NCBI GenBank assembly: GCA_021397835.1
Contig: JAJFZO010000799.1
Location: 806,001 to 870,000 of the forward strand
Direction of reading: 5' to 3'
Length of the DNA: 64,000 nucleotides
DNA from: Moringa oleifera
Lineage: Eukaryota > Streptophyta > Magnoliopsida > Brassicales > Moringaceae
Shown here in pieces: positions 25,785-36,804 of this stretch (its first letter is position 1; every line of letters begins with the position of its first letter). Below the pieces are notes generated by a model that searched no databases, had not been told where the DNA came from, and worked only from the letters and a program-made list of their open reading frames with translations. A program made the translations under genes and the position numbers.

Positions 25785-26112
25785 TTCATTACAGACACCA
25801 TGGGATCAACCTTGGATTGATCCTCCTGGCCTTCTCCTCCTGGGGCTTAAGCCGCTCCTGATTGCTCACGAACTCTTCTTCCATTAACAGATAGTCTTTG
25901 ATTCTTTCCAGCTTTAGCAATTTAAGCTAGCACTTCGTTGAAGGTGTCACTGTGGGGAGCCGAGCAGCAGCCTCGGGCCCCTTTTGCTTGCGTTGCTTGC
26001 GACCAACCCGAGCAGGGGGTGCCACTGGCTCGAACTTCTTCTCTTTCTTGTCGCTACCGTCTGGCTTCCAGTCACCCTGCCGGTTCAGACCCCCTGATGA
26101 ACCCTGACCCAT
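25785..26112 (-). pseudogene. RPT2: Captured RPT2 fragment: N-terminus of the proteasome ATPase
   Basis: The minus strand starts at 26112 with MGQGSSGGLNRQGDWKPDGS and continues through KKEKKFEPVAPPARVGRKQR and GPEAAARLPTVTPSTKC. It then meets a TAG stop at 25927-25929, where the family has lysine, and reads on as [20 protein letters not shown] and [13 protein letters not shown] one-base loss shifts the frame. Near 25805 the sequence jumps, at the shared word gttgat, from the KVD position to the later PMVSVMK block, skipping roughly 70 residues. It then jumps back to the start of the next fragment, so that block is present twice. This internal rearrangement happened in or during capture. Confidence 0.93.
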
Positions 26113-26117
26113 AGCTC

Positions 26118-26195
26118 GGATAGTTCTTACAGAACTGATGTTGAAGGCCAGGAACCTTCAACGCCAGTTCTGTAATAACTGACATTGAAGGATAT
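26118..26195. repeat. Internal copies of the CACTA hairpin motif
   Basis: Palindromic units of the subterminal family (agttcttacagaactgatgtt and aacgccagttctgtaataactgacatt) border the captured RPT2 N-terminus on one side, as 25354-25394 does on the other. The captured gene is therefore bracketed by the transposon's own hairpin motif. Confidence 0.8.
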
Positions 26196-26330
26196 GTTAA
26201 GGGTGGGGTTCTAAATTTTTTTCCAAAGCCCTCTAGAGCCCGCCATAACCTCCCGCTTCATTTTTTCTCTCTAAGGTCAGAATTCTCCTCTTCACAGACT
26301 GTCCAGAAGCAGCTGCACCACCAGCCATCC

Positions 26331-26780
26331 ATTCTCCGGCGATTCTCCTGTCTGCAGTCCATCCACAACTAGCTGGGGTAGCTGGTTGCAGCCTTTTCCC
26401 CACTCTTCTCCGGCCATTCTCCTTTCTGCAGTCAATCCAGAACCAGCTGGTGTAGCTGCTGGCAGCGTTTCCAGCACTCTTTGTTTTAGTCTTTGTCCAC
26501 ACAGCAGCCATTCTCCGGCGATTCTCCCGTCTGCAGTCCATCCACAACCAGCTGGGGTAGCTGGTGGCAGCCGTTTCCCCACTCTTCTCCGGCCATTCTC
26601 CTTTCTGCAGTCAATCCAGAATCAGCTGGTGTAGCTGCTGGCAGCGTTTCCAGCATTCTCTGTTTTGGTCTTTGTCCACACAGCAGCCATTCTCCGGCGA
26701 TTCTCCTGTCTGCAGTCCATCCACAACCAGCTGAGGTAGCTGGTGGCAGCCTTTTCCCCACTCTTCTCAGGCCATTCTCT
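26331..26780. repeat. 179-bp tandem array in the CACTA element
   Basis: Units begin with attctccggcgattctcc at 26331, 26510 and 26689, giving two full units and one half unit. Within each unit there is a half-size internal similarity (ccattctcc...ctgcagtc...ccagctggt). The pyrimidine-rich strand keeps overlapping frames open on both strands, which I take as a composition effect. The origin is unknown; it could be an amplified 5' leader or another captured piece. Confidence 0.92.
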
Positions 26781-27222
26781 ATACAGGTAGATAAAATTTT
26801 ATTTTGAGAAGTTTTTGTTTAATTGTGTTAGGTGAATTGTTATTGAATGATGAAATTTTAAATTTTTTCATTAATATATTTGGATGAATATATTTGGTAT
26901 GAATGGATATATATTGATATATTTATTATTTCATAATTATTAAAATTTTTAGATTAATTGATAAATTAAAAATGTTAATTAGATGAATTTATATTTTGAT
27001 AAATTAATTATATATTAGGTGTAGATGAATTTATGGTTGAATTAATTTTTTTACGTAAGATTAATTGGTATGTTTTATCAAATTTAATTATATTGATTTA
27101 TTGTTAACATAAATTAATATATTTAGTTAAATTTTAAATAGATAATTAATTAGATTATGCTGTTCAAAATAGTATATTAGATGCTTAAAACGTAAATAAT
27201 TAAATGTCTTTTAAATTTCAGA
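26781..27222. other. AT-rich leader or intron of the CACTA element
   Basis: Very AT-rich sequence with no reading frame, lying between the 179-bp array and the transposase start. The end has an intron-like acceptor (tttaaatttcag just before gaATGGAT), so part of this may be an intron. Confidence 0.5.
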
Positions 27223-28136
27223 ATGGATAAAACTTAGATGTTTGCTGATAAAAGATGAGGCATATGATGTAGAGGTGAATAACTTTTTAGATTATGCTGT
27301 TCAGAATAGTGATAACCCTGAATTAATTCGGTGTCCATGTATTAAATGTGGCAACATGAAGCGTCATACCCCATACGATATACGGAATCATTTATATATA
27401 TATGGAGTTGATAGTAGCTATCAAAACTAGATATGGCACGGAGAAACTAGTATTGTTGGGTCTTCTACTAGTAAGAATGCTAAAGTTGTTAAGGAGATAG
27501 AACACATCGAAGAAGTTGATAACACTGTAGAAATGGTACAAGAGGCATTTGCAGAGTATGATAGTAATCCTAACCACTTTGAAAGATTACTTTGTGATGC
27601 TGAGAAACCTTTGTACTCTGGATCAGTGAAGTTTACTAAATTATCTGCTCTAGTTAAATTGAACAATTTGAAGGCAAAATATGGTTGGTCCGATCAAAGC
27701 TTCAGTGATCTTTTAAATTTGATTGCCGACATTTTGCCTGATAATAATGAAATGCCTACATCCATGTATGATGCCAAGAAAACATTGAATGCATTAAGGA
27801 TGGAGTATCAAAAGATTCATGCTGTCCAAATGATTGCATATTATATCGGAAGGAGTTTCAGGATGACATTCAATGTCCAACTTGTGGACTTTCAAGATGG
27901 AAAGTAACGAAAAACAGTAACAAAATAAAGACTAGTGTGCCTGCTAAGGTGTTATGGTATTTTCCACCAATACCAAGATTTAGAAGAATGTTCAAAAGTT
28001 CTGAAATATCAAAACAGCTTACATGGCATTCAAATAAAAGGGAAATTGATGGTCAGTTGAGGCATCCATCGGATACACCATCATGGAAATTGGTTGACTA
28101 CATGTGGTCAGAGTTTGCTTCAGAGCCAATAGAATG
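27223..28136 (+). pseudogene. Truncated tnp2-like CACTA transposase
   Basis: The start ATGGATAAA matches the MDKSWM-type start of plant CACTA transposases but is followed at once by a stop. The transposase-associated domain is clear: NNFLDYAVQNSDNPELIRCP, then CIKCGNMKRHTPYDIRNHLY. After a TAG at 27428 the frame continues with AEKPLYSGSVKFTKLSALVK, KYGWSDQSFSDLLNLIADIL and LRMEYQKIHA. There is then a frameshift near 27820, the CPTCGLSRWK zinc-binding block, VPAKVLWYFPPIPRFRRMFK and LRHPSDTPSWKLVDYMWSEF. The large catalytic part that should follow is missing, and the sequence runs straight into the Ulp1-like module. It acts in the nucleus when intact; this copy cannot make a transposase. Confidence 0.93.
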
Positions 28137-28883
28137 ATGGATCCATGTGACGAAGGAGTAGTGATATTTCCTTATAACTTGAGGTAAGTTATAATACTAA
28201 TTAAAATTATTAATAGATTTGTTTAACATATTTTTTACATTTATTTTTCATAATGTAGGCAGCACTGGTTGTTGGTGGTTGTCGAGCCTCGTAATTTTGT
28301 GTACAGTATTTTTGATCCTTTGAACCATGGTTCTCGTCAAGAACTAGATCAACTTATGTCCACGTAAGTGAAAATATCTTCATTTATGTTAGTATATATT
28401 TTTTCTTACTCTTAATAATATTGATTATTTTCTATTAGCAGTTCTTTTAAATTGTTTCAAGTTTTCAAAGAATCAAGCAATAGGCGCATTCCTAGGAGTA
28501 TTCCTGCTAAGGTATGTATATTTAAACCTATATATGATGTTAGTTTTATTTATTTTGCAAAATGTAATAATGATAAATTTTTAATGCAGTGTCCACATCA
28601 GCCTTCAAATACTGAGTGTGGATATTATATTATGAAATTTTTAAGGGACATCATTGATAGACGTGATAGAAATATCCCATATGCAAAAATGGTATGTTTT
28701 TAATCATTTGCTTATGTAAATACTTAAGTAATTAATTGATGTGTTTATTAAAAATTTTAATTGGACTAACTTTTTTTTTTTGAAATATAATTAATGGACA
28801 TAGATACTTACACCCAATCGGATATTGATGAAGTTAGAAAAGAGGTTGGACAATTTCTTTGGAGTGCCATATTAGAAAGTTGA
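28134..28883 (+). CDS. Ulp1/SENP-like cysteine protease module in the CACTA element (multi-exon)
   Basis: This reads as the C-terminal catalytic part of a Ulp1-type SUMO protease split by canonical GT-AG introns. The exons are 28134-28183, 28259-28363, 28439-28511, 28590-28691 and a last one ending at the TGA at 28881-28883. No stop interrupts the first four. The catalytic residues are in order: His in QHWLLVV, Asp in SIFDP, Gln in HQPSNTE and Cys in TECGYYIM. The last exon reads DTYTQSDIDEVRKEVGQFLW, but its acceptor (catag, about 28799-28803) does not join cleanly in phase, so the 3' junction is uncertain or damaged. The N-terminal half is missing because of the fusion to the truncated tnp. 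Ulp1-like genes are carried by several plant DNA transposon groups. Whether this one is expressed is unknown. Confidence 0.82.
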
Positions 28884-29254
28884 ATCTTAAAGATTTTTGT
28901 ACACATGACCATTATTGAATTTATATAGTTGAATTTTTAGGATTGTGTAATATTTTAACTTATGTATTGTATATATAGAGTTTAATTATAACATCAAACA
29001 TTAGTGATCTTTTGTTTTGTTTGTCTCTTATTACTTTTTTGGATTAGATTATTTTGAGTGTTTTCAGATATGAAAGAAGTAATGACGATCTCTGTTAGAA
29101 TGGTATTGAAGTGTATAACATAAAAATTTTGGTTGCATATATATTGTGAAGAATTGTATTGATGTATATGGATGATGTGAAAACTGGTTTTGGATAATTT
29201 GAATTTTATTTATTTTGAAATAAATACAAAAAATACCTTTAATGGGTATCCCTT
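28884..29254. other. 3' non-coding part of the CACTA element
   Basis: AT-rich sequence between the Ulp1 stop and the right hairpin block. I see no gene in it. It probably holds the 3' untranslated region. Confidence 0.5.
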
Positions 29255-29540
29255 TTTAACGACAGTTCCAACAGAACTGTCGTTAAAGGGTACCCTTTTT
29301 AATGACAGTTTCGTTGGAACTGTCATTAAAGGGTATCCCCCTTTAACGACAGTTCTGTTTGGAACTGTCGTTGAAGGGTACCCCCCTTTAATGACAGTTC
29401 TGTTGGAACTGTCATTAAAAGGTAATGCTTTTAATGACACTTCCATAACTGTCATTAAAACTTCTTCCTTAGATGACATGAACAAAGATGACAATTTTAC
29501 AACTGTCATTAAAAACCATTTTTAACTGTCATTAAAGCTT
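29255..29540. repeat. Right subterminal hairpin repeats of the CACTA element
   Basis: Several palindromic units of the same family as the left block, such as aacgacagttccaacagaactgtcgtt and aatgacagttctgttggaactgtcatt, separated by short spacers like aaagggtaccccccttt. The arms remain largely complementary although the copies differ from each other. Confidence 0.92.
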
Positions 29541-29555
29541 TTATTTGTAGTAGTA

Positions 29556-29558
29556 ATT
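29556..29558. repeat. Right target-site duplication (ATT) of the CACTA element
   Basis: The att directly after the right terminus TAGTA pairs with 24484-24486. Confidence 0.85.
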
Positions 29559-32067
29559 CCTTAGTAATTAGGCCTTTTTCTAATCCTATTGCCCTTTTCC
29601 CAATAGATGAAGAAAAAGCTACCAACTTTGCCTACTTTGACTACGTTATTCTTCCCATTTTGAAAGAAGAAGTAGCCCCATCGACGATAACAGATTCAAT
29701 AGCTGGGGATCTTGCTAACAATGAAACTCTTAACCTTAAATCATATAACCAGGGATGAGCTCCTTTCCTCCTTTCTGGCCATCGAAAGCATGGAAATTAC
29801 AGCTTCTTCTTTGGATTCGTTCAAACGAGCATTTCCCTAATCTAATGCCATGCTTTAAGTCTTAATCTCCTAATTCCCAGACTCCAATAGCTAAATCTAT
29901 GGCATCACTCTTTTTTCCCCCCTTAAGCCTTCAATACCAAATTCTTCCTCTCGAGTTCCTTCACTTACAGTAGTGAATCTAGTGAAAGCTGATGCCTAAG
30001 AAATGGTACGAAAGTTGGGCCAATACCCAGTCAGACAAAGCTAACCACCTCGCTTAGTGTACCTTCCCTATATTAGTCTTTCTTGCCATCCACCTTTACT
30101 ATAAGGCTCACTTCCTCAGATATGGTCGAATTCTCATTCTAAGGTCTCATCCTTTAAGCATTCACTAGGCCACCTAAGACTCACAACTACACCGATTGAA
30201 GTGGCTTGCACTAGTAAGGTTTATTTTATGATCTATAGAGGCTTTGACAACTGCTGCATGATCATATCAAGATGGGAACCTGGTCATGATCTTTTTCCAA
30301 GTATGAATGTAGTAAGTCCATATGTAAAAGGTGTCCCCCTTAATACACCTTTGATACTGCTCCCTGTGGAAAAGATTTCACCGAATGATCATGCTAATGT
30401 CTTTCTTCATCAAACTCAACTATGACTCTAACATTTTTGAGTCGTAATGCACCAAAGGTTTACCTTTGACCATTTTACTTTCACGATCCAGTCCAAACTT
30501 GGAGCATCTGTTGCCCCTCTAATTCACTAGTAGTAGAAATCAAAAGATAGAGTTAGTTTACACATTCTTGAAAGTCTTTTTTTGACTCAAATGAAGATCA
30601 AAGGCTTAACTGGCTTGGGTTGCTACCTCAGCACATGTCAATCCTTATGTCCCCAACGAGTAGGTTAAGACACTTTATGTTGTTGCTTGCCTTTTCTAGT
30701 GTGCCAATCAAACTTGTTTACTTTATGTTATTGATAAATCGGTATTTCCCCCAAACTGTTAACTTTCATACGCCTCAGAACTTTTAACATTGTTCTGTCT
30801 CCAAATAAAGACCTCATAGGCCTTATTCTAAAGATAAAAGTTGCGATGAGCCAACTATTATGACTATATGCGCATCTGGTGCGATGCCTTGGAAGAAAGC
30901 TACCTTGACCATTTTCCAAAGTTCAAAATAATTTACTAATCAAACGCTGTAAGGGTGGATTGCTTTAGATTTAGCCACGCCACAATGACCTTCAAATGAT
31001 TTCCTTCTGCTTACGGGACGAAATCTAGCAGCCAATTGCTGACTTTGAATAAGCAGCTCAATAATAAGTTTAATTTTTCATAACATAACAGAGTGGGGTT
31101 TCGTGCGAGCCGAGTGACATAGGCATACAGGAGTACTTCGTGTCACAACCATCACCTTTTTATAGGTTCTATGGACCAATGCCTATTGCTTCATCTGGGA
31201 GAAAAGAGTCATAAATATTCTAGTCATTAGAAGGAAAAACTGCAATAAAAAGATTCCTTATGTATCATCTGTTGTAAAACTTTTGAACGAGAGCTAGCAA
31301 TCCAGACCATATCGAAAAGGTTCCTAAGACACATGGAAAAGTCACAATATTAGGAAACTAAAGTCCGAAAATGAAAAGGGGTAAAATTACTGAATGAACA
31401 TAAATTGTGGTTATTACCAAAGTATAAAAGAAGCATTTTTTATGAGATCTAAAAACCACCAGCCACCCCAATCTAATTCATGATGAGCCCACTAAATTCC
31501 TGGCAAGTTACCTACGGTTAAAAACCACTAACATGTCAAGATCAAAATCTGAATTAGTTCTTGGTCCTAGTCAGAGACCACTATATTCGCGCTCGTCATC
31601 CAAAGCTCTAAAAGAGTTTTCTTTGAGCTAGCAATCTTTTTATCTTTTTAGGTTGCATGCCTAAGGTAATGTTTTTTGTACATTGAGATGATGATCTTTG
31701 CTATTATGCCTCTTCTTTGTACTAGTTGATGTTGCGACTATGCCTAATATGAGTTTGCTCCAGCCCTAGGTAGCTTCGAGGTTCTCATCAATCAATTGTA
31801 AAGGGTTTAACCACTGTACTTGCTTATGCCCCCCTTTTAAAGAAGTGTTATTTCTATAGAAAAAGATTAAGTAAAAAAACTAGAATTGGCTTCAATTGAG
31901 ATTGCCTCGGCTTTTTAGGCATATAAGGAAGCGATCTAACCTCTTTTAAATCTAAATCCCAATTAAAGACAAGTTCTACCAAGGCTAGGATCTAAAAGAG
32001 AAGATTCATTTGTCAAAATTCCAAGTAACATTCTTCCTTCAGAATCTAAAGTTGAATGACTTCCTTT
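29559..32067. other. Mitochondria-like matrix, no gene identified
   Basis: This resumes the texture seen before the CACTA insertion (24.0-24.5 kb) and runs to the Mutator-like remnant. Short open frames at 30201-30425 (plus) and 30728-30919 (minus) have no recognisable product. Confidence 0.45.
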
Positions 32068-34119
32068 ATCATGATACTTGGGCTTGAGCATGTGAACCGA
32101 TTATGTCCCTATTGGCTACACTTAAAACATTTCTTTCATTGTGTCTTTTCCCCACTAGAGGGTATTTTTTACTTCTTTGGATGACCCGCATTCTTACCAT
32201 TATTCAGCAGTAATACAACAACTTTTCTGCCGTCTTTAGGTACATTCCAATCAGACTTATCACTAACTAGAAAGACTGGCTCATTGTATGCTGTTACTAA
32301 GTGCTCTTGCTTGTAATAGTCAGAACAAAGGGTTAGAAAATCAATGTTACATTCCTTGTAAAAAAAAAAAAAAAATGACGAAGTTACCAAAATGAGAATG
32401 AAAAATAAAAATACATTATCAACAAACAATAAATATCACATAGATGCTGTTAGTGCAAGTGCACATCACAACAAATCAGTGTGAAATTTCGTACAAGTAT
32501 AAGTACATTTTATAAGGTTAACAACCACCTCTTTACCTTTGTGCCTAACGACAAATACATTCCAATCATGTTAGAAGCCGTCATTTGTAATGAAACTTTT
32601 TATTTTTCATTCATCAAAGAATGGACTCATTCAGTTAATTGTGCTTTCCAAATCTTAGCTTTCTCATGCCTATCATAGAGCCAAGTTGCATCATATCTCT
32701 AATGAATTCCAATAGAGCCATGACGGGCAACTCGCGGGTAAATCAAAGACATGAATTCAAACTTTCAGCAATATTAGTGGTCACGAGTTGGTATCATCTT
32801 TGAGGGCAGTACACACGTGACCATTTTCTTAGGTCTTCCTTCATGATATATTCAAATGTTTGAGGGTGATGAGTTTGTAAATTAATCATCAATTGACTAA
32901 ATTCAGACTCTTGATATGTCCTTGCTACATATAGAATATCTTAGGCACTTTTTCTCTCTTGAATTTACTCTTTCTATTTTGGGTCATATGCTAAGAACAT
33001 AACCTATGACAAGAATCAAGAAATTCCTTTGCAATGGCCTTTGCAATACTAGCATGATGATCTAATATAATAACCAAGTCATCAACAAGACTAATAACCT
33101 CTTTCAGTTGCTCCAAAAACCACTCCCAAACTTCTTAGTTTTTCGAGCCATCGTAACCAAAAGCTAGTGAGCATCTATTCATTTCCATCCTTGCACACTG
33201 CTACAAACATAACACCGTGGAATCTTCCTTTCAAGTGAGTGGCATCATAGCAATAACTAGTCTAATCACTGAATAAAACCCCTTAATGATTGTCCAAGAG
33301 CTGTAAAAAAAAAAAACTTAAATTGATTGGTCTCATCTTCAATCTATATATGAGCCTTAGTTCTTGGACTAGCTATTTGTAACATCTGACAATATGATGG
33401 TAATTGTTGGTATGACTCAACTAAGTCACTATAAGTAAGAGATAATGCATATTCTTTTGCCTTCTAAGTTTTACTATATAAAATTTGTATATCATATAAT
33501 TCTTTCATGTCACTATGATATCTTTTGGCTCAACAATTCTAGGTTGAATGGGCTCAATTTTTGGGATTAAATGCTCACACCCAACATCATAGTCCATCAG
33601 CTTATCCAAGACGATCTCATCAGTATTCTAAGTGTTAGGAAAAGTCTCATTATGGAATAATGGTTCTGTGCCCAAATTTTTACCTTAAACAATCGGATGG
33701 GTCTCCATATTAGGGATTGCATCAGTAACCTCATTGCTCTCAATGTAACAATTCAACTGAATGATTTGTTTTGAATTTCTACCTTCACATACACCATATG
33801 TGTTCTTAACATCATGTCACTCCACCAAAACCATAATTAAACGAGGTACTATGTTATCATCATATAACATGAACTCAATATCATCGTCATTCATTAACTC
33901 AATTTTTACGTTAGTTTCCTTGGATCTCATTATGGTGTGCAGTATAATATCATAGTTAAAGAAATTAATATCAATGCAAGATTTAACTAAACCTAATAAC
34001 TGTGCATGTGTCAATCCCTTTCAAACAACAGAACCTCGAGTTTTATTAGTCCTATCAATATACTCAAAATTTTCTCTTGACTCAGACCATTCACCATTTC
34101 AAGTTACAATAACACGCAT
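32068..34119 (-). pseudogene. Decayed Mutator-like (MULE) transposase
   Basis: MULE transposases are nuclear DDE enzymes that mobilise Mutator-like elements. Read on the minus strand from MRVIVT (34119): a PB1-like N-terminal part with LTHAQLLGLVKSCIDINFF and ELMNDDDIEFMLYDDNIVPR; KELYDIQILYSKTWKAKEYA; ESYQQLPSYCQMLQIASPRT; the catalytic core YDATHLKGRFHGVMFVAVCK (about 33200-33250); WEWFLEQLKEVISLVDDLVI; NIAESLNS and FTRELPVMALLEFIRDMMQ; a SWIM-like finger CTYTCTKFHTDLL in which the last CxH has become CxL; and a C-terminal zinc knuckle CFKCSQ-GHNRFTC near 32130. Many stops and frameshifts are present. Terminal inverted repeats and the 9-bp target duplication were not found. Confidence 0.93.
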
Positions 34120-35369
34120 TCTACCATGACCATGAAAACATTTCAAACAAGAAGCGACTATTTTAGAAAAAAGAACAAAATTGAAGTTTAATAAATAAAT
34201 AACGATTTAGATAAATAAGCAATGATATTATCTTATGCATCGATTTCATTAAAGAAATATCAATTCGTGAATAAAGTCATGATGATTCATGAGATGATAT
34301 AAACTAGTGGCTACGTAACAATTTAATCAAACATCGCATAGTTCTTTGTTCATGTTATGATATGTATGATACATCACAATTATTCTTTTAAAACACATAA
34401 AATTTTCGTATTGTTAAAATACATTATCTTTTAAATACATACCTATTAGTCTATTGATCCACCTGAGTAATTTTTTTTTTTTTTAAGAACAATGTCTTAT
34501 TAAATACACGAGCTTGGTAGTGTAGAAGTTAGATATAACGTGAAGAGAACTAGCCAAAATCAATAGATAACAGCTTTTTATTTCTTTTCTAGCCTTTGTT
34601 TAGGTAGATCTTAGATACAAACATGAAGAAAAAATTTGGAGAAAGAGCCTGAAGACAAAAAGAAACAGAGAGCTCAATGATAGAGAGATCTCAAAGAGCA
34701 AGAATATTAATATTGTATGCATCAGTTTTCTCATTTTTTGAATTTATTTACTTTTTAAGAATATTATTGTCTTTAGTATGGGTATTCTAGTCTTCACAGT
34801 ACATTTAAGTGTGAAAAACATAAAAGTTAGTAAAGATGGTTTGTTTCATAAAAAAAAAAAGGACACAAGGTGTCAATTTTGGCAATTTCCTCTATTTCTT
34901 AGTCTATAATTTCTGAGTTGAATGAGGCTTGTATGTCTTTGTCTGTGTGTGGTTTTTGAGCTGGTAGCTAGCTACTACCAAGAGGGACTGTTGCCTGATC
35001 ATTTTCATGATTTCATAAGACCTACCTTTCTTTCGAGCTTTGAATATGGATAGACTTAGCAGGCCTTCTTAACATGTGTCATTTGATGACTCAGTGCGTG
35101 GATGTCACGAGTCTATTGGCATAGGCTTAGGCATATTTCATAAGTGAGCAACCTTTGGCTGGCAGGCAGATCTGCTTAAGGGGAGCAGAGGCACTGCAAG
35201 CCCATGTTACATGGGTCATGCACACTTTATTGGCACCTGACCCTTTTCATGAGGGCCATACCCATACACATAAGGCCTTTTTTTTTGTATTCTTGATTGA
35301 AGCCAAGTGCAACCAAATCTTTGTGAAGTTTACTGAAAATATAAAAACACATATAAATATGGATATGAA
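34120..35369. other. Flank of the MULE remnant, AT-rich then mitochondria-like
   Basis: The part nearest the transposase (34120-34900) is AT-rich and may be the MULE 5' leader or end. The word gacacaaggtgtcaattttgg at about 34860 looks like a transposon end, but I could not find a matching inverted partner. No gene was recognised. Confidence 0.4.
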
Positions 35370-36110
35370 ATCCAAAACCCCGTACCCAAATTTGAAAATC
35401 CCAAAATAGATCTAAAATCTCAACCAAGATCTAGAATCCCTAGCCAAAATCTAAAACCCTATACCCAAATTTAGAACCCCCAGCATAGATTCGAAATCCT
35501 AACCTAGATTAAAAACTTCACACCCAGATTTGAAACTCCTAGCACAGATCTAGAATTGCAACCAAGATCTAAAATCCCTAGCCCAGATTTAAATCCTTGC
35601 AACCAGATTTGGAATCCCCAGCACAGATTTGGAATTCTAACCAAGATCTCAAATCCTTAGCCCAGATCTAAAATCCCACACCTAGATATGGAACCTCGAG
35701 CATAGATCTGGAATCCCGAGCCCCAATTTGAAACCCTTCTGCCAGATTTGGAACCCTCAAACCCCTCACACAAATCTGAAACCCCCAAGCTCTTCACCTA
35801 AATCTGGAATACCAAACCCCTCACCCAGATCTAAAATCCTCAGCCTAGATTTAGAACCCCTCACCTAGATAAGGAACACCCAGACCTCTCACCTAGATCT
35901 AGAACCCTTAGATCCTTTAGCCCAGATCTGGAACCCCTCACCCAGATCTGGAACTTTCAGCCCAAATCTAAACCCCGTCACCTAGATCTGGAACTCCCAA
36001 CACAGATTCGAGACCGTAACACAAATCTAGGACCTTAACACATATTTCAAACCCCAGAACAAATCTAAAATCCTGATGAAAGTAGAACCACGCACATGTC
36101 TAGAATCCCA
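35370..36110. repeat. Degenerate minisatellite with cccagatctggaaccc units
   Basis: More than 20 imperfect units of about 25-35 bp share the core (a)cc(c)agatctrgaa(c/t)cc(c), many with the BglII-like palindrome agatct. Unit length varies and there are no long open frames. It is not similar to the CACTA arrays. It could be an expanded internal part of the damaged element whose right end lies at 36804. Confidence 0.85.
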
Positions 36111-36472
36111 ATGGAAGGAGAACTACATATAAATTTGAGCTTAAAAATAATGAAACTAAAAGTAAAAAAATCAAAGAACGATAATTTTTGCATTCTACCA
36201 AAGAAGATAAGCACATAAGTTTAGGAGAAAGGATTAAACTTACTGAGAAAAAGAGGAGATTCAATCTGCCAGTTGTGGAACCCAAAAGTAAGCATAACCA
36301 CACTTTTAATCCCTTCGTTGCAAATAATTAAGGCCGAATGTCTAGTTTACAAAACTAGAACCCGGGAAGGCTCTCTTCATAGTATGCACTTCATACCTAA
36401 TGTTTACTACCTGAGTAAGCAGAGAAAAAGAATGAACGAAATGAACAAAGTTTATCTTTTTCGGGAAGATAA
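36111..36472. other. Spacer between the minisatellite and the CACTA-like end
   Basis: A mixed sequence with an open frame (36273-36557, plus) that runs into the hairpin repeats. I see no recognisable product. Confidence 0.4.
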
Positions 36473-36804
36473 GGTAGGACTTTTATTCACAGTTATAGCC
36501 ATAACTGTGAACAAAGGTTTGTACTTTTATTCACAATTTTGTTATAACTGTGAATAAAAGCTTTGTTATACCACTTTTATTCACAGTTACAGTAAAATTG
36601 TGAATAACAGTATTCTTTTATTCACAGTTATGTTTATAAATGTGAGAAAAGATGATTTTTATTCACAGTTTTAATAACAACTGTGAATAAAGGTTTATTT
36701 TGTTCATAGTTTTATTACAACTGTGAACTAATCAATATTTATTCACAGTTGTTATTAAAACTATGAACTATTTAGTGTAAACTAATCTTATTTTTGTTGT
36801 AGTG
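36473..36804. mobile_element. Right end of a second CACTA-like element
   Basis: The terminus, read inward from 36804, is CACTACAACAAAAATAAG, a typical dicot-type CACTA end. Inside it lie about seven palindromic units such as ttattcacagtt...aactgtgaataa, similar in design to the hairpin repeats of the first element but different in sequence. No left CACTA terminus was found in the 6 kb upstream, so the element is truncated, or its left end has mutated beyond recognition. Confidence 0.82.

Noticed and set aside
26233..26807. Overlapping frames of 82-104 codons on both strands
   Set aside because: They fall in the 179-bp array, and several frames are open at once. No domain is recognisable.
29190..29525. 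Plus and minus frames of about 100 codons
   Set aside because: These are translations of the right hairpin repeats of the CACTA element.
36473..36780. Regularly spaced palindromic repeats resembling a CRISPR array
   Set aside because: Spacers are absent or similar to each other, the units differ in sequence, and the block ends in a CACTA terminus. The surrounding DNA is plant.
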